Positions 1 through 16,689 are shown, counted from the first letter of the stretch. The stretch is 64,000 bases of DNA from Vitis vinifera (GCF_030704535.1 NC_081819.1:22540001-22604000); one strand, 5' to 3'. The notes: a model not told the origin generated them from the letters alone. A program made the numbers and translations.

Positions 1-3000
1 TGGCAAAATTACCTGATTTCTCAGCGGGTAATAATTATTTGAATTTTCCTTCCACAACAAGTTCATTGAATTTTGCTCGGCGCATTTTACGCATTCATAT
101 TACTTGCCTATGCTTACTTAAGGAAGCTCTTGGAGAGAGACAAAGCCGTGTATTTGAGATAGCACTTGCAGCAGAAGCTTCGTCTGCTCTTGCTACAGCT
201 TTTGCTCCTGTAAAGGCTCCTCGTAGTCAGTTTCAGTTGTCTCCTGAAGCTCATGATTCCAATGCATCCATGTCAAATGAAATTCTGAATAACTCTGCCA
301 AACTCGGGAGAGCTACCAAAATTTTAGCTGCTGTGTCAGCACTTGTTATTGGGGCAGTTATTCATGGAGTCATTAGCTTGGAGAGGATGGTAACTGTCTT
401 CAGGTTAAAGGAGGGCTTGGATGTTATTCAATTTATACGGAGTACACGATCCAATTCGAATGGGAATCCCAGGTCACTTGGGGCTTTTAAGGTGGATAAT
501 TCAGTTGAAGTTTGTGTGCATTGGTTTAGGCTGCTGATTGGGAACTGCAAAACTGTTTGTGATGGATTAGTTGTGGATCTCATGGGCGAACCATCTATAG
601 TAGCTCTATCAAGGATGCAACGAACACTCCCTCTTAATTTAGTCTTTCCGCCTGCATATTCAATATTTTCATTTGTTGTATGGAGGCCATTTATTCTTAA
701 TGCTAACATCACAAACCGTGAGGACATCCACCAATTGTATCAATCTTTAACATTGGCCATAAGCGATGCCATAAAGCATCTGCCTTTTCGGGATGTGTGT
801 ATGAGAGACACTCACGGTTTCTATGATCTTGTAGCTGCAGATGCCAGTGATTCTGAGTTTGCTGCCATGTTAGAGTTGAATGGTCCAGATCTGCATTTGA
901 GAGCTATGGCCTTTGTTCCTCTACGTGCAAGGCTTTTCCTGAATGCCATCATTGATTGCAAAATGCCAAACACTTCATTGACACAGGATGATGTAAGTTG
1001 GGTTTCTGGACATGCTGAGTCGAAAGTTCCATATGCAGAAAATGAGACCAAGCTTCTGGATAAGCTAGTGCATATTTTGGATACCCTGCAACCTGCAAAA
1101 TTTCATTGGCAATGGGTTGAGCTCAGGCTTCTGCTAAATGAACAAGCCCTTGTTGAAAAAGTCGACAACCATGATGTGTCCTTAGCAGAGGCTATTCACT
1201 CTATGTCACCCAACCCTGAAAAAGCTGTGGCTTCTGAGAATGAGAACAACTTCATTCTGATCATTCTGACAAGGTTACTTGCACGGCCTTATGCCGCAGC
1301 CCTTTTCTCAGAGGTGGTGCACTTGTTTGGGAGGTCCCTGGAAGATTCAACGTTGTTGCAAGCTAAATGGTTTTTGGTAGGTCAAGATGTTCTATTTGGA
1401 AGGAAATCTATTAGACAACGGCTTATTAATATTGCTGAGAGTAAAGGTCTCTCCACTAAGGTCCAGTTTTGGAAGCCATGGGGCTGGTCTTATTCTAGTT
1501 TGGATCCAGTTGCCACCAAGGGAGATAAGAAGAAATTCGAAGTCACTTCCCTTGAAGAAGGGGAGGTTGTAGAAGAAGGTACAGACTCCAAAAGATATGC
1601 AAAAGGGTCTACCCAAATGTCTGATTTTGATGGTTTCAATGTCAGCCAGCAGCATGCAACTGAGAGAGCTCTTGTTGAATTGGTTCTTCCTTGCATAGAT
1701 CAAAGCTCTGATGATTCACGCAATGCCTTTGCAAGTGATTTGATCAAGCAGATGCATATTATTGAACAACAAATAAATACAGTTACTCGTGGGACAACTA
1801 AGCAGGCAGGAACTGTTCTTTCTGGAGTTGAAGGTCCTGCAAACAAAGGCAATAACAGGAAAGGTATGAGAGGTGGTAGTCCTGGTTTAGCTAGGCGACC
1901 AACTGGAGTAGCTGATTCTGCACCACCCTCCCCTGCAGCATTGCGAGCTTCCATGGCACTGCGGTTGCAGTTCCTCCTGAGATTGCTTCCTATCATTTGT
2001 GCAGAAGGGTAATTATATGCTAACCCGTTAAAGCTTCTCTCAGTGCATTTCATTGAACATTGTGTGTGTTTTATCGGAAGCACTTTATGTCTCATGGCTT
2101 GTTTCGTTTTACTGGAAATTGTTCCCATGGATGTTGGTCACAGATAACTCATTCTTGGTGTATAAGATTGCTTTGGCCTTTTTGATCCACTAATAACCTA
2201 CTCGTATGTTACAAACCTATGCAAATCTGCTGATTTTTCTTTTAGGTTACCTACAAGTTATTGGCTAACAAATGGATTTTTTTTTTTTTGAAGTAACTGG
2301 TTTATGCATGTGTGGTTCTGTTTGGCCATTTCTTCAAATTGTGAAGTACCTTCAGCGTAAGATTACAAAGGACAAGCATTTAAACAATTTATTGTACTTG
2401 GTCAGGGAGCAATCACGGAACATGAGGCAAAGTCTTGCCTCAGTAATACTTCGTCTCCTTGGAAGTCGAGTTGTGCATGAGGATGCAGACCTCTCCCTTT
2501 ATTCCACGCAGAGTCCTCCCTCAAAGAGGGAGGCAGAGTCACTGATGGAGGCTTCTACTGCTGCTTCTCTTGATTTATCTGGTGAAAGTCTTTTTGATCG
2601 GCTGTTGTTGGTTCTCCATGGTTTGTTGAGCAGTTGTCAGCCGAGTTGGCTGAAGTCAAAGTCTGCCTCAAAGTCAACCACTGAATCTATCAAGGAATTT
2701 TCTGGATTTGATCGCGAGGCAGCAGAAAATTTACAGGTTCGATTCTTTGTTGAGATTATTTCATTGTTAATGAGCATACCCTTAAATTCTCTCGATGCAA
2801 TCATAGGGAATTGCCTGATTTCCTGTATAGTTTTGTTTTTCTCCCTTCCTTTTCGTACACTTTGTGTGCACGAACTTTTTAGTTCAACCTTCAAATCTTG
2901 AGGCAAAAAAAGGAAGAATGCTGAATGGTCTCTCTACGTATCTTATTTATCGTGCAGAATGACTTGGATTGCATGCAATTGCCTGACACGATCCGCTGGC

Positions 3001-3398
3001 GTATCCAAGCTGCAATGCCAATTCTTGTCCCTTCTGGCCGGTGTTCCATCTCTTGCCAGCCACCATCTGTCTCCTCTGCCGCCGTTGCTTCACTTCAACC
3101 GAGCCTCTCATTTCCTGCATTCCACCCTGGAAATACAAACCAGTCTCAAAGGAATTCCAGTTCTTTGGTGCGACCTGGGAAACTAAAGAATATGCCGTTG
3201 CAGCAGGACCATGATATAGAAATTGATCCATGGACGCTATTGGAAGACGGGGCAGGGGCCGGACCATCTTCAGGTAACACTGCTGTGATTGGCAGTGGTG
3301 ATCACGCTAATCTTAGGGCATCTAGCTGGCTTAGAGGGACTGTGAGAGTGCGGCGAACGGACCTCACATACATTGGTGCTGTGGATGATGACAGCTGA
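1..3398 (+). CDS. MED12: Mediator complex subunit 12, C-terminal part (5' end outside window)
   Basis: MED12 belongs to the CDK8 kinase module of the nuclear Mediator complex, which controls RNA polymerase II transcription; plant versions are known as CCT or CRP. The window opens inside an exon: the frame is open from base 3 to 2008, then exons 2406-2736 and 2958-3398 follow, joined by GT-AG introns of compatible phase (2 bases carried over at 2008, phase 0 at 2736). The stop is at 3396-3398. Recognition rests on the stretch DLMGEPSIVALSRMQRTLPL (about 560-620), the segment ending LLPIICAEG, the following block with NMRQSLASVILRLLG, and the Leu/Trp-rich PWTLLEDG near the C-terminus, all recalled from plant MED12. 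About 925 residues are visible, so the N-terminal half is missing to the left. No premature stops are seen in the joined exons. The 3' side is unusually GC-rich for this region (about 3480-3680) and is probably 3' UTR. Confidence 0.88.
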
Positions 3399-4798
3399 TC
3401 TTATGGTTAACTTCCATTCTTGATTTGGTCCACAATGAGCAAATCCGTCATCAGGTGGTTATAATCTTGTGCTTGCCCTTCTTGCCTTACGATGGTGAAG
3501 GGAGCTGTGAGGGACATTCTCTCTCGGCGAAGGAGGGGGCTCTATAGGAGGAGAGAAATGTGAAGATGTTCTCCAGCAGTCCGCTTTCGACCTGGCCTGG
3601 CCTGCTCGACTACTGACCGCCCTTTTGATCACCTCCCACTTTCTGGGCTCTGCGCTTCCAGGTACGGTTCGGAGGCTTGTTGTATATAGAGGGATAATTG
3701 TTTCATTTTACCAATTGAGATTAGTAAAATATCTCAAGAATGATCTGTAGCTCTCTTATGCTCATCAATCTTGTCATCTCTTCCTCTGTAGTTTTTTTTT
3801 TTTGATATTGCGCAGGATCATTTTATAATTTTTATTACATGTAGACTTGAAGATGAGGCCTTCTACTTAATCTCCTAACACTGAGCCTCCCTCTGCCATA
3901 CTAGCGTATGGGTTGAGGCAAATTAGGGTCTCTTTAGCAGTGCTTTTAGAAAAAGCACTTCTAGTATAAGAAACGCTTTTGAGAAAGTACTTTGCCTGGA
4001 AACATTTGTTGGGAAAACGGTTTCACTAAAAGCAATTTGAATGAAGATACTGTGGAACACACTCTTAATTACTAGTTTTCTTGACGGAGACTTTTTGTGA
4101 GCAACAACGTTATTAGAGGTTATATTTGATAAGTAGTGTTCCAATAAAAACGTTGAGGTTTAGTTCATAGGAAGCACTAAGGATGTCAAGAAAAATGGTT
4201 TTTCCATATTTGGTTTTATTATAGAAAATAAAAAAAATAAAAAAATAAAAATAAAATTAATTAAAAATTTATATATTTTTAATTTATTTAATCTTACATA
4301 AACGAGGAATATAAAAATGATTTTTTTTTGTTTAATTCGATATAAAAATATTAAAAACACTTTTTAAAACCACTATAAAATGTATTCTAAAAGTGATAGT
4401 GATTTTAGAAATGTTAAAAATATTTTCTAAAATCATTATTAAACAACTCTAAATAAGGATATTTTTTGATAAAAGAATAATAATTCTAAAAACATATTCA
4501 TGCCCAATGTTACATATATAGCATCACTTCTTGGATTACTCATTTGTTACATGCAAAATTTAAGAATAAAATAAAATAAAAATAAAAGATGAGAAATGCA
4601 AAATTGGAATGAATGGAAGAGGCGATAAAATCCATTCATTGGACCTCACATTTGATTATTTATTTATGCTTCAGTCAATCCCATTCCCACATCAAGAAAC
4701 AAAATAAAATCTATTGAAGGAAATCCACTACTTCTTCGCTAATTGCAAAATAAAATTTATTGAAGGAATTCCACTACTTCCCTAATTGCTTCACGTAC
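3399..4798. other. MED12 3' flank and AT-rich intergenic DNA
   Basis: About 3399-3740 is probably MED12 3' UTR; it is GC-richer than what follows. A short hairpin-forming stretch (AGTGCTTTT then AAAAGCACT) lies near 3938-3960. From 4150 on, low-complexity A/T DNA includes a TTTGGTT start near 4205 that resembles the MITE-like elements elsewhere in the window. No open frame with coding character was seen. Confidence 0.5.
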
Positions 4799-6812
4799 TC
4801 ACGGAATGGAATTGAACAATCTGAAATCAAGAACACCATCGTCATCAAATATAATACAAATATATTGTAAGATATAATACAAATATATTGTAAGATGTAA
4901 AAGGGCTCAGAGAAAGTTTTTTTTTAAAATGATAAAATCGTTTTTTTGAAAAAAATATCCTATTTTGAAGAGAGGATTTTAATATTTAAAGGGTTTTATT
5001 TTTGTAAATATATTTAAAAAGCTATTTTTAAAAATAATATTATTTAAATAAAAAATTTCACAAAAAATAAAGTATGATAAAATTTCACAAAAGTTATATA
5101 TTAAAAAAACAAACATTCAAATAAATACACTTTCAAACAATGCAAAGTAAAATGAGAATAGCATATATATAAGAGTTTTTGAAAATATTTTAAAAAAATA
5201 CTTTTTAAGTCTAAAAACAGTTTTTGAAAAAGAAATTAGAAGTTAGACAAAATTTAGGATTCCCTTCTAAAAAAATTAAAAAATCAATTATAATATTTCA
5301 TAAAAAATATTTAAAGTGAATCTTTTAAAAGTATTTTTCAAAAAGCTGTTTTTATTAAAACTATATCAAAAAAATAATTATCAAACTCATTCTAAATAAC
5401 TTACATAGCATCCACAATGTAGTGTCCAACATCGAGGTTTAAGCCTCGACCTCGACCTCGACCATTATTCTCGTCCAGATAGAGCTAAAAGGAATTTTAA
5501 AAATAATACAAGAAATTATTTGCTTGAAATTTAAAATATTACTAAAAATAAAGATTATGTTTGGTTCTCGAAAAATATCAAAAAAATAAAAAATATTAAG
5601 AAAGAAAAACAATTTTCTTGTGTTTGATTTTATTATATAAAATGTAAAAGAAAATTAAGTATAATTAAATTTATTAAAAAAATTATATATTTTTAAATTA
5701 TTTAATTTATATATAGAAGAATTAAATCTATAAAAAAATTTAAATAATATATAAAAATAATTTATTAAATTTATTTTTGATTTTTGATTTTTAATTTTTT
5801 ACTTTTTCTCCCAATTTTCATTTCCTAATATTTTCTTTTAAACTTTCGAGAACCAAACGCTGAAATATAACAAACAAGAAACATATATACCACTTGGAAG
5901 CCAGCTAACACACGACATGAACTGCAGAGCACTCTCAATAACAGTATTGATTTTCCATTGGAGAGATGGGCAGTATGAAAACTTCTAGGCCTTTGGATCT
6001 CCAAATTTGCCCTATATATATATATAACAAATTAAATAAAATTGTGAGAAAAATGTTATCTCAATTCTCCCCAAAAGAAAATATAACATGGATTAAATTA
6101 CGTTTGGTTTTTGAAAAAATTGAAGGAAAATAGAAGAAAAAAATAGAGAAAAATAAAATAAGGTTAAAAAAAAATCTAAAATCAACAAGTTATTTTTATA
6201 TTCTTTTTCAAACTAATTTCACTTATTTTCTTTTAATTTTCTTTTATTTCATAAACATAAAATAATTTTAAAATGTATATTTTTTTTTCAAAAAAATCTT
6301 TTTTTATGTTTGGTGTTTTATGTAAGGTATTAAAATAAAGATTTTTTTTTAAAAAAAAAACCTCATTTTTTTGGTTTTAACAAGTGTACAAAAATAATTT
6401 ATTAATTTTAACTATATTTTAATTTATTTTTTATGAAAATTAAACAAAGCCTAAATTAAAAATGAAGGAAAAAAAAAAAAAACAACTTACCCTTCTTTAA
6501 CATGATAAAAATTTGGGTAGGGTTTCCCATCGAGGCGATTCACCTAAAAATATAATAAAATAAATCATAAATGGCAGAAAAAATAAATACCAAGAAAGGA
6601 AAAGTATGTAGAGACATTACCTCCTCTATGAGGTGAGTCAAAGTAGAGGAGAAGGGGGTTCTACAATTCCTACATGCCAAAATTTTGATGCGTTTCCATT
6701 CAGATCCATGCGGTTTGTATGGTCTCTTTGCCTTTCTTTCTTCTAATATCCCCTGCAACATTCCCTGAAAAACACCCTCGCAGAGGTCAGGCTGGCTAAG
6801 GAACAAGACCAT
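4799..6812 (-). CDS. Putative small zinc-binding protein with two CxxC pairs (Yippee/Mis18-like?), five exons
   Basis: Five exon-like islands on the minus strand join in one frame: 6812-6621, 6543-6491, 6011-5891, 5484-5405 and 4820-4799. Each boundary has GT and AG, the phases match (0, 2, 0, 2), and the joined length is 468 bases, or 155 residues ending at a TGA. The protein has ACRNC at about residues 46-50 and a second pair, LCSSC, near residue 111, with GRGRGRG after it. Two separated CxxC pairs, the second followed by a hydrophobic strand (RVLAGFQV), recall the zinc fold of Yippee and Mis18 proteins. That family link is inference; I do not recognise the gene. The ATG at 6812 is a choice: the frame stays open upstream, and a second ATG is at 6761. 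The long introns are extremely AT-rich and one carries a MITE-like element (5559-5858). It could instead be a decaying gene copy. Confidence 0.5.
5559..5858. mobile_element. MITE-like inverted-repeat element, TTTGGTT family, about 300 bp
   Basis: The ends form a perfect 15-bp terminal inverted repeat: GTTTGGTTCTCGAAA at 5559 and TTTCGAGAACCAAAC at 5844-5858. The interior is A/T-rich without coding capacity. It sits in the intron between the third and fourth exons of the putative CxxC gene. A clear target duplication was not found. Related ends occur at several other places (see 45714-46008). Confidence 0.65.
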
Positions 6813-9313
6813 TTCTGATATATGGAAAAAGAAAGAAAGAAGGAACACAAAACCCAGGATTAAAATGAATGGTAGGGAGAATATAAGCTTGAATTTTATA
6901 TTGAAAGTATTGAAATTCAAAATAAGGATAATTATGAATTTTTTTAAAATTTTGATTTCTTCTTATCCAAAAATATTACTTTGAATAAATCTCCATTAAA
7001 ATATTGATGAAATTTTACTTCAAATCTCCTTTATTTCTTTATTTTGATTTTGAAACCATAGTTTTAGGAATTTGAATGTATTTTTATTCAAAATAAGGAT
7101 GATTATGAAATTTCAATTTGTTAACTTCTCCCAATAATTTTGAATATTTGGGATGGAATAACTGACAAAAGAAAAATAAAAAATCTATTATATGTTTGGA
7201 TTGGGATGTGAAGGAAAATTTTTCGTTTTTGAGAAGAAAAAGGAAACATAAAATATGGTTGTTGATGGTTTGGGTTTTTGAAAATTTTCACAAGAATAGA
7301 GTATTTTTAAAGAATATATTTTTAAATGATTTTAAAATATAATTGTATAAATATGGGGAATGCTTTAAAATAAAATACTTATAAATATTTGAAAACATAA
7401 AAATGGTTGAAAATATTCTAAAATTCTGTTTATTAATTGGTTTTAAAAATAATTTTTGAAAATAATTTTTAAAAACCGTTCTTTGATGTTGTTTATAACA
7501 AAAGTCTATTTGTGAACATTTTAAATATGGTCTAAGTTTTTAAATAAATTTGATCCGTTCGACCATATTTTTTAATACTTGTTTTTAAAAACTATTTTTT
7601 ATTTTTTAACTTAAAAACTATTTTTTAAAAACAAGTTTCAGAAAATATGATCACATGAATTCACGTTTTCCTTTTGTTTTTAAAAACTTGTTAAAACAAC
7701 TTCTACTTATTTTTTAAAAATTATTCTCTATTTCACTTTATTTTTAAAATTGTTTCTAAATAATAATAGTCAAATAATATTAAAAATTTTTAAAAACAAT
7801 TTTTTATTAATAAAAATAAAAAACCATTTTTAAATCACATAGCCAAACATGCTTTATTTTAAAAAATATTAAGAGCTTTTCCCAATAATTTTTTCTAAGA
7901 ATCTTCTCCAAATATACTTTTATTCTAGAAAACATTACAAACCTGATTGTGAATTATACTTAAAAATAGTTTTTTGTTTTTTTTTTAAAATAAAAAAATG
8001 TTTTTAGATTTATTTAACAAAAATAATTTTTTAAAATTCATTTAAAAAGCAAGGTGTTGTCTAAGAATATATTTTAATTATTTTAAGTTTTCTTCAATCA
8101 TTTTTTATTTATTGTTTTTAAAAATAATTGTAGAATGATTTAAAGTAAATAGAAGGAAAAAAGAGCCACAAGGGCCACTTGAATATTGGTTGATAGGACC
8201 TTTAAAAAGGCTGCACACTTAAGAATATTTTCATTTTAGGAGTCCACAAAAGGGATATCCATGACTTCACACCCTTTTTTTTTTTTTGTTTTAAAATTGT
8301 TGCATTTTTTTTCTTCAAAATCCCTAAATAGTACCAATCTAAGTCCCAAATAGTCATGTTTTTTGAAACTCGTTTTTTAAAAAACATGGGTAAATAGGTT
8401 TATATTTTCCTTTTATTTTTAAAAATTGATGAAAATAATTTCTAATTCTTTAAAAATTGTTTTATATTTTATTTTATTTTATTTTTAAGAACAACAACCA
8501 AACAATATTAAAAATTTTAAAAAATAGTTTTCTATTTTTTAAAAATAAAAAACTATTTTTAAATCATACAACCAAACAAATTCCTATTTTTCCATCATCA
8601 AAACAGGGAATAATGGGATTGTTTGAGTAATTCATACAATTGTTAGAGAGGGAAATGCACATATTAACAATTAGCTTAATTCTACCACAGGATAAATTGA
8701 TTATAAAAATATTTATCCACTTATAATGGAGTTACATTTATAGAAATATAAATTGAATATATATTCCTTTTTTTTTTTTTATCTTTAATATTAACATTTA
8801 TAGAAATATAATCATGATATTGATTCAATATAAATGTACATTTAGCATTTCAAATTTCATTTAATAAAACAAATACAAAATTCAACTATTAAGAACATCT
8901 AAAAAAATGACAAAAAATCTTTTTTTTTTAAAATAAACTTTATTCACATATACTTTATCATTCTATTATCCTAAAAAAAAAATCACTACATTTTTAATGC
9001 ACATAATTTTTATGTTTATCAATTTGTGAACACCCTTTATTATTTGTTTATGTCACAACATAAACATAATTAATCAAACCAGTCCAACCTCTTCCAAAAA
9101 TTACTATTATTTAAAAAAAAAAAATTAGACAATCTAAGTAGATGGATGGGTGGTTTAGTTTTAGGAATTTGATTATTGAGTACAGAAACAGAAGTGATTA
9201 AAGAGGAAGATAGCAAAATTATAAAAACATCATGTACACAAACATTATTATTATTCATATCATAAAATGATATATGGAGAATTCTACGGTATCGAAATGA
9301 ACACACAAAATAA
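6813..9313. other. AT-rich intergenic DNA between the CxxC gene and neprosin A
   Basis: Very A/T-rich sequence made largely of decayed repeats: several stretches contain TTTAAAAA-type runs and TTTGGTT or AACCAAAC ends (about 7190-7860 and 8340-8590), suggesting overlapping old MITE-like insertions. No gene was seen. The 3' UTR of neprosin A presumably extends a little below 9314. Confidence 0.45.
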
Positions 9314-12604
<3,291 letters not shown>

Positions 12605-12650
12605 GGCTACCACATTCATATGCTTGTGAAATTTTACTTGGGTTTGCATT

Positions 12651-12658
12651 TATTTATA
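12651..12658 (-). promoter_or_regulatory. TATA box of neprosin A
   Basis: TATAAATA on the minus strand, about 47 bases upstream of the chosen ATG. The leader just downstream contains ATGCAAACCCAA, which is also present in the leader of gene B, supporting a shared core promoter and a short 5' UTR. Confidence 0.5.
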
Positions 12659-12659
12659 G

Positions 12660-14690
12660 GCACTACAAATTAAATCTTTGACTTTCTTTTCTTTTTGTTA
12701 TAGATAGAAATTATTGTGCAAATCCATCAGATTTTTTTTTCTTTTTGAGGATACAATGCCTTAAATTTGAGTTTCTTTGTAATTAGGTAAAATCAAAACA
12801 TACTATAATTGCAATTAATTAAAAGTAGTGAGTATTAATTACTCCTCCACTAAATGAAAATTTTGTTAATTACCATTTGCCTTTTTTTTTCTTTTTTCCT
12901 TTTTCTTTTCATTTTTCATTATCAGATATAGACATTAAGATATAAGATGAATAAGATATATGGTAACCAAATGCCAAAATTGAAAATAGTTTTTTATCAT
13001 TCAATTACTTTTTCGATTCTATTTTTGAAATATACAATTGGATACTATTAGACTATCTCAGTTTTGGAAAGTGATAAGGAAAGAAAAAATTGATAAGAAA
13101 AATGATTTTTTTTTTTTTTATGTTTGGTTTCACCGTGGAAAATATTAAAGAAAATCAATTATATATTTTTAAATTATTTAATTTTTATATAGTAGAGGAA
13201 AATAAGTGAAATGAATTTAAAAAAATATATAAAACAATTTTTTGACTTTGAATTTATTTTCTATTTTTATTTGTTTCTTATTTCATTTCACTTTTCCTTT
13301 CTATGTCTTTTTTTTCCCACTATCTCTTAAATTATATTTGGTTCATGGAAAATGTTAAAGAAATAAAAAGATGCGGAATATGATTTTTCCCCGTTTGGTT
13401 TCAACATGAAAAATGCATTTTTACATTTTCATATAAAAAATACAAAAGAAAATCATATATAATTAAAATTAGTTAAAAAATTATAAATTTTTTAAAGTAA
13501 GTGAAATAAGTTTAAAATAATATATAAATTTTAAATCTATTTTATTTTTATTTTTCTTCATTTCATTTTTCCTTTTATTTCATTTCCCCCACTTTTTTAT
13601 GAGTTAGCATTACAATAATAAAACAAATATAATTGACTTATTGTGCAATATTTGAAATTAGTTTCTATAAAACCTTAGTATTTATTAATTTCTCTCTCAC
13701 TTTATTAAATGCATTTTACTATATATTACGTAAATATTTATTATTGCAACAATTTAATCATACATTACAATATTATTTATAAAAAAATATGTTGCAGCTA
13801 ACATTCAAAAGAGTATAGATGTTTGACGTCTTAACTTCCTTAAAGATTCACTAGGAAATTTTTGAGCTTTATAGTAAGTTTGACAATGATTTTAAAAAGT
13901 ATTTCTAATATTTTTAATATTTGAAAGATAAAATTTTTAATTTCCTTAAAAATTCACTAGAAAATTTTTGAGCTTTACAGTAAGTTTGACAACAATTTTA
14001 AAAAGTATTCATAATATTTTTAATACTTGAAAGATAATTTTTTTAAAGTGTTATTAAAACTATAAATACTTTCTAATATCACTAGCAGACATATTTTTTA
14101 TTCTTATATAATAAACAAATTTTTGTAAAATAAAATCAACCCTATAGATTCTAGTTAAAATTACCAATAAATTAATTAGTGGGCAATTATTAGGTTTAGA
14201 AATATGCATAAAATACTTGTACCTCCTGATTTGGTGGAAAGATGCTATATTTTATTTTATTTTTATAATCTCTTTTATTTGAGAAATAGAACATTGAGAG
14301 TGCATTATACAAGTAGAAAAACTTAATCAAAATCCTAATATATATTTGGTTATACTATAAAAAATAAAAAAAATCAAATATAATTAAAATTAATTTAAAA
14401 CTTATATTTTCAAATTATTTAATCTTTTTAGTTAAATTAAATAAATTTGAAATAACACATAAAAATAATTTCTTTTCACTTTTTCTTTTTATTTTATTTT
14501 CTTGGTATTTTCCCCTAAGTTTTTGGGAAAAAGACTTGGGAAAAGAGAAGATAACATGAATTTGCTCCTACTAAAGACACAAGTATATCATTTGGCGTCA
14601 TTTAGAAAAACCGGCATTATTATTGTTGTTGTTATCATTATTATAGGATTGGGGTATTCCATTAAAGAAAAAAAAAAAAACATAGAATGA
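12660..14690. other. Intergenic DNA between neprosin A and B with decayed MITE-like repeats
   Basis: A/T-rich DNA. TTTGGTT-type starts at about 13120, 13335, 13393 and 14345 begin stretches similar to the 300-bp elements elsewhere. A direct duplication of about 50-60 bp is visible around 13845-14040 (both parts contain CACTAGAAAATTTTTGAGCT or near it). No gene was seen; the 3' UTR of gene B ends close to 14690. Confidence 0.45.
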
Positions 14691-16689
14691 TTACCAATAA
14701 CATAGTCCACCAGATCCCCCAACATAAATTGTATAACCCCAGCTACTAGACATCCCTTGATCCTCCACAGTGTAGCACATGGGGATGTCCTCCCTTTCTT
14801 CTATCTCTACTTCATCAACATCCAAGAACTTGCCTCCCAATTGTTCTTGGACCTTAATCCCTCTGATGTAGCATGCAGACCTGTAACCTCCTCTCCTGGA
14901 TTCTTCAAACTTATGGCCACTTCCCATGGGTGGAAGAGGTGCAAATAGACCATAAACATCTCCTCCCCATTTTCCCTCTGTTATATGGCTTGTGAAATCC
15001 CCCAACAAATCCTCCGGCCAATACCCCACCGGCTCGCTGTTCCGACCGTAAAGTAGCCACCAATGGCCAGATTTTGGATCCTATCATTTTAGAAAAAATA
15101 AGAATTATAACACTGCTGTATACATTTAGTGAAATAAGCTATGATAAATCAAATTGAATAAGAATTGGTTTGGTAATGATTCAAAAAAAAGGTTTTTAGT
15201 ACTAAAAATATTTTATAAAAAGAGTTATTTTTAAGTATTAAAAAAATAAAAAATGATTACTAAAATCACTATAAAACAAGATAATTGTTTTACACCAACC
15301 TTGAAAACGGTAAGCTTCAGATCATATTGCTTGCCAAGGTAGGTAGAGATGTGAGAAATCTTCATACCAAGAGGAATCTTCGAACTCACTTGTACAAAAC
15401 CCATGCACAGAGCATCCATGCAACTCCTACGATGATAGTCCACCTGTCATAATAAGAAGTTTATAACACAACACTATGTAAAAAAGGGTTATTTGATGAG
15501 AAATGATAAAATAATCTCTCATGGGAAAAAACAACATTGACTTATTTTTTTGGACAAAATTTACCTTCAAATAAGATTACATTTACAACTTCAAAAACAA
15601 GGATTATTTTGGTACAAATATTTCTATGAAAAATGCAAAAGCTTGTGAAACTTACACTCCAAAATGTATGAAGTCTGGTGAAGGTGTCATTGTATAAGGC
15701 AGGAAACACCTGAGATTAGTTAATTCAATAGAGTTTTGAGCATATCCCAATTAAAACTTGGAAGAATTGAGAATCAAATTGAGATTAAATATACATATAC
15801 TTACTGCCCACCCTACTTCTAAAGAAGTAGAACTATCCTCAGGGCCATACCGGAGCTTCATCATAATTCTACTGAACTGCTGGTCTGTAGTCAATTTAGG
15901 GTTATATACATTGAGAAATGCCTGTGCTCCATAGTATTTTGAGGTCCTTTTTCTTTGGGTGTGCACCTCAGCTTTCTGATTGGTTGAGTAAAATCTGTTA
16001 GTATTGATCCAAAACCATACAAATCTAATATAATATAAACTGGTTAGTGAAAAGAATTACAAAGTAAGCCCCTGGTTCTTCCAAAGGCTGCATACTATCT
16101 TTAGCAAGTTGTTCTGAATATGTCTTCAAGAAAGCTTTGGCTCTTCGCTTATCTTCCTTCGGTATTCTTCGAATCGGAACTGTTCCAAGTGGGCATCCTT
16201 CTCTGAATCCCACTTCCTCATATTCGGACATCATGGGGAAATCATCTGTGGAAGGTTCAGGAAATGATGAAGGTCTCATCTGCAGGTGATAATTTAGCAG
16301 CGAAGTTATGATGGAAACAAGCTTTTTAAGAAAAATGACTAAGAATTGAGTTCATTGCCTGAATTCTATGATTCTCAAGGAAAGGATCATTCAGAGAAGG
16401 TTGTCTGTAGATATCCACACAATCAAAGACATCTCCATAATCGGTCTGTAAATTAAAATTAATTCATAGTCAATAACACAGTAGTATATAGTAGAAAAAA
16501 ATCAGAGAAGAGAAGAGAAGAGAAACTAGGGTTTACTGTGATGCTTTTCAGACCAGGGATACCCTGAATCCTGAGTTCACTTTCCAACTCAATTTCTTCT
16601 TCTATGGAGATACCCCAAGCTCCATGGCCATTAACAATGGCCAACAGAAGAAAAAGAAGACTGTAACAGTATGTGATCTTCGCCTCCAT
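14691..16689 (-). CDS. Neprosin-family (DUF239) secreted protein B
   Basis: Seven exons (16689-16537, 16445-16359, 16279-16061, 15975-15805, 15709-15656, 15443-15300, 15080-14691) give 405 residues, phase 0 throughout. The start MEAKITYCYS opens a signal peptide ending near AWG. The activation-peptide motifs are FDCVDIYRQP and GCPLGTVPIRR; the DUF239 part has GFVQVS, GHWW, PPMGSGHKF and GGSGGLC at the end. The position matching neprosin's first catalytic glutamate is E206 (in LEVGWA). The second position, after WGG, is D317, so one acid is kept and the other is conservatively changed. The intron after exon 2 begins with GC, not GT (CAG then GCAATG), while gene A has GTAATG at the same place. 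It is the closest relative of gene A in this window by exon layout and leader sequence, so A and B look like a tandem duplication. Confidence 0.85.

Noticed and set aside
1700-2128. 142-codon minus-strand frame over MED12
   Set aside because: Shadow of the MED12 exon; no domain, and it crosses an exon-intron border.
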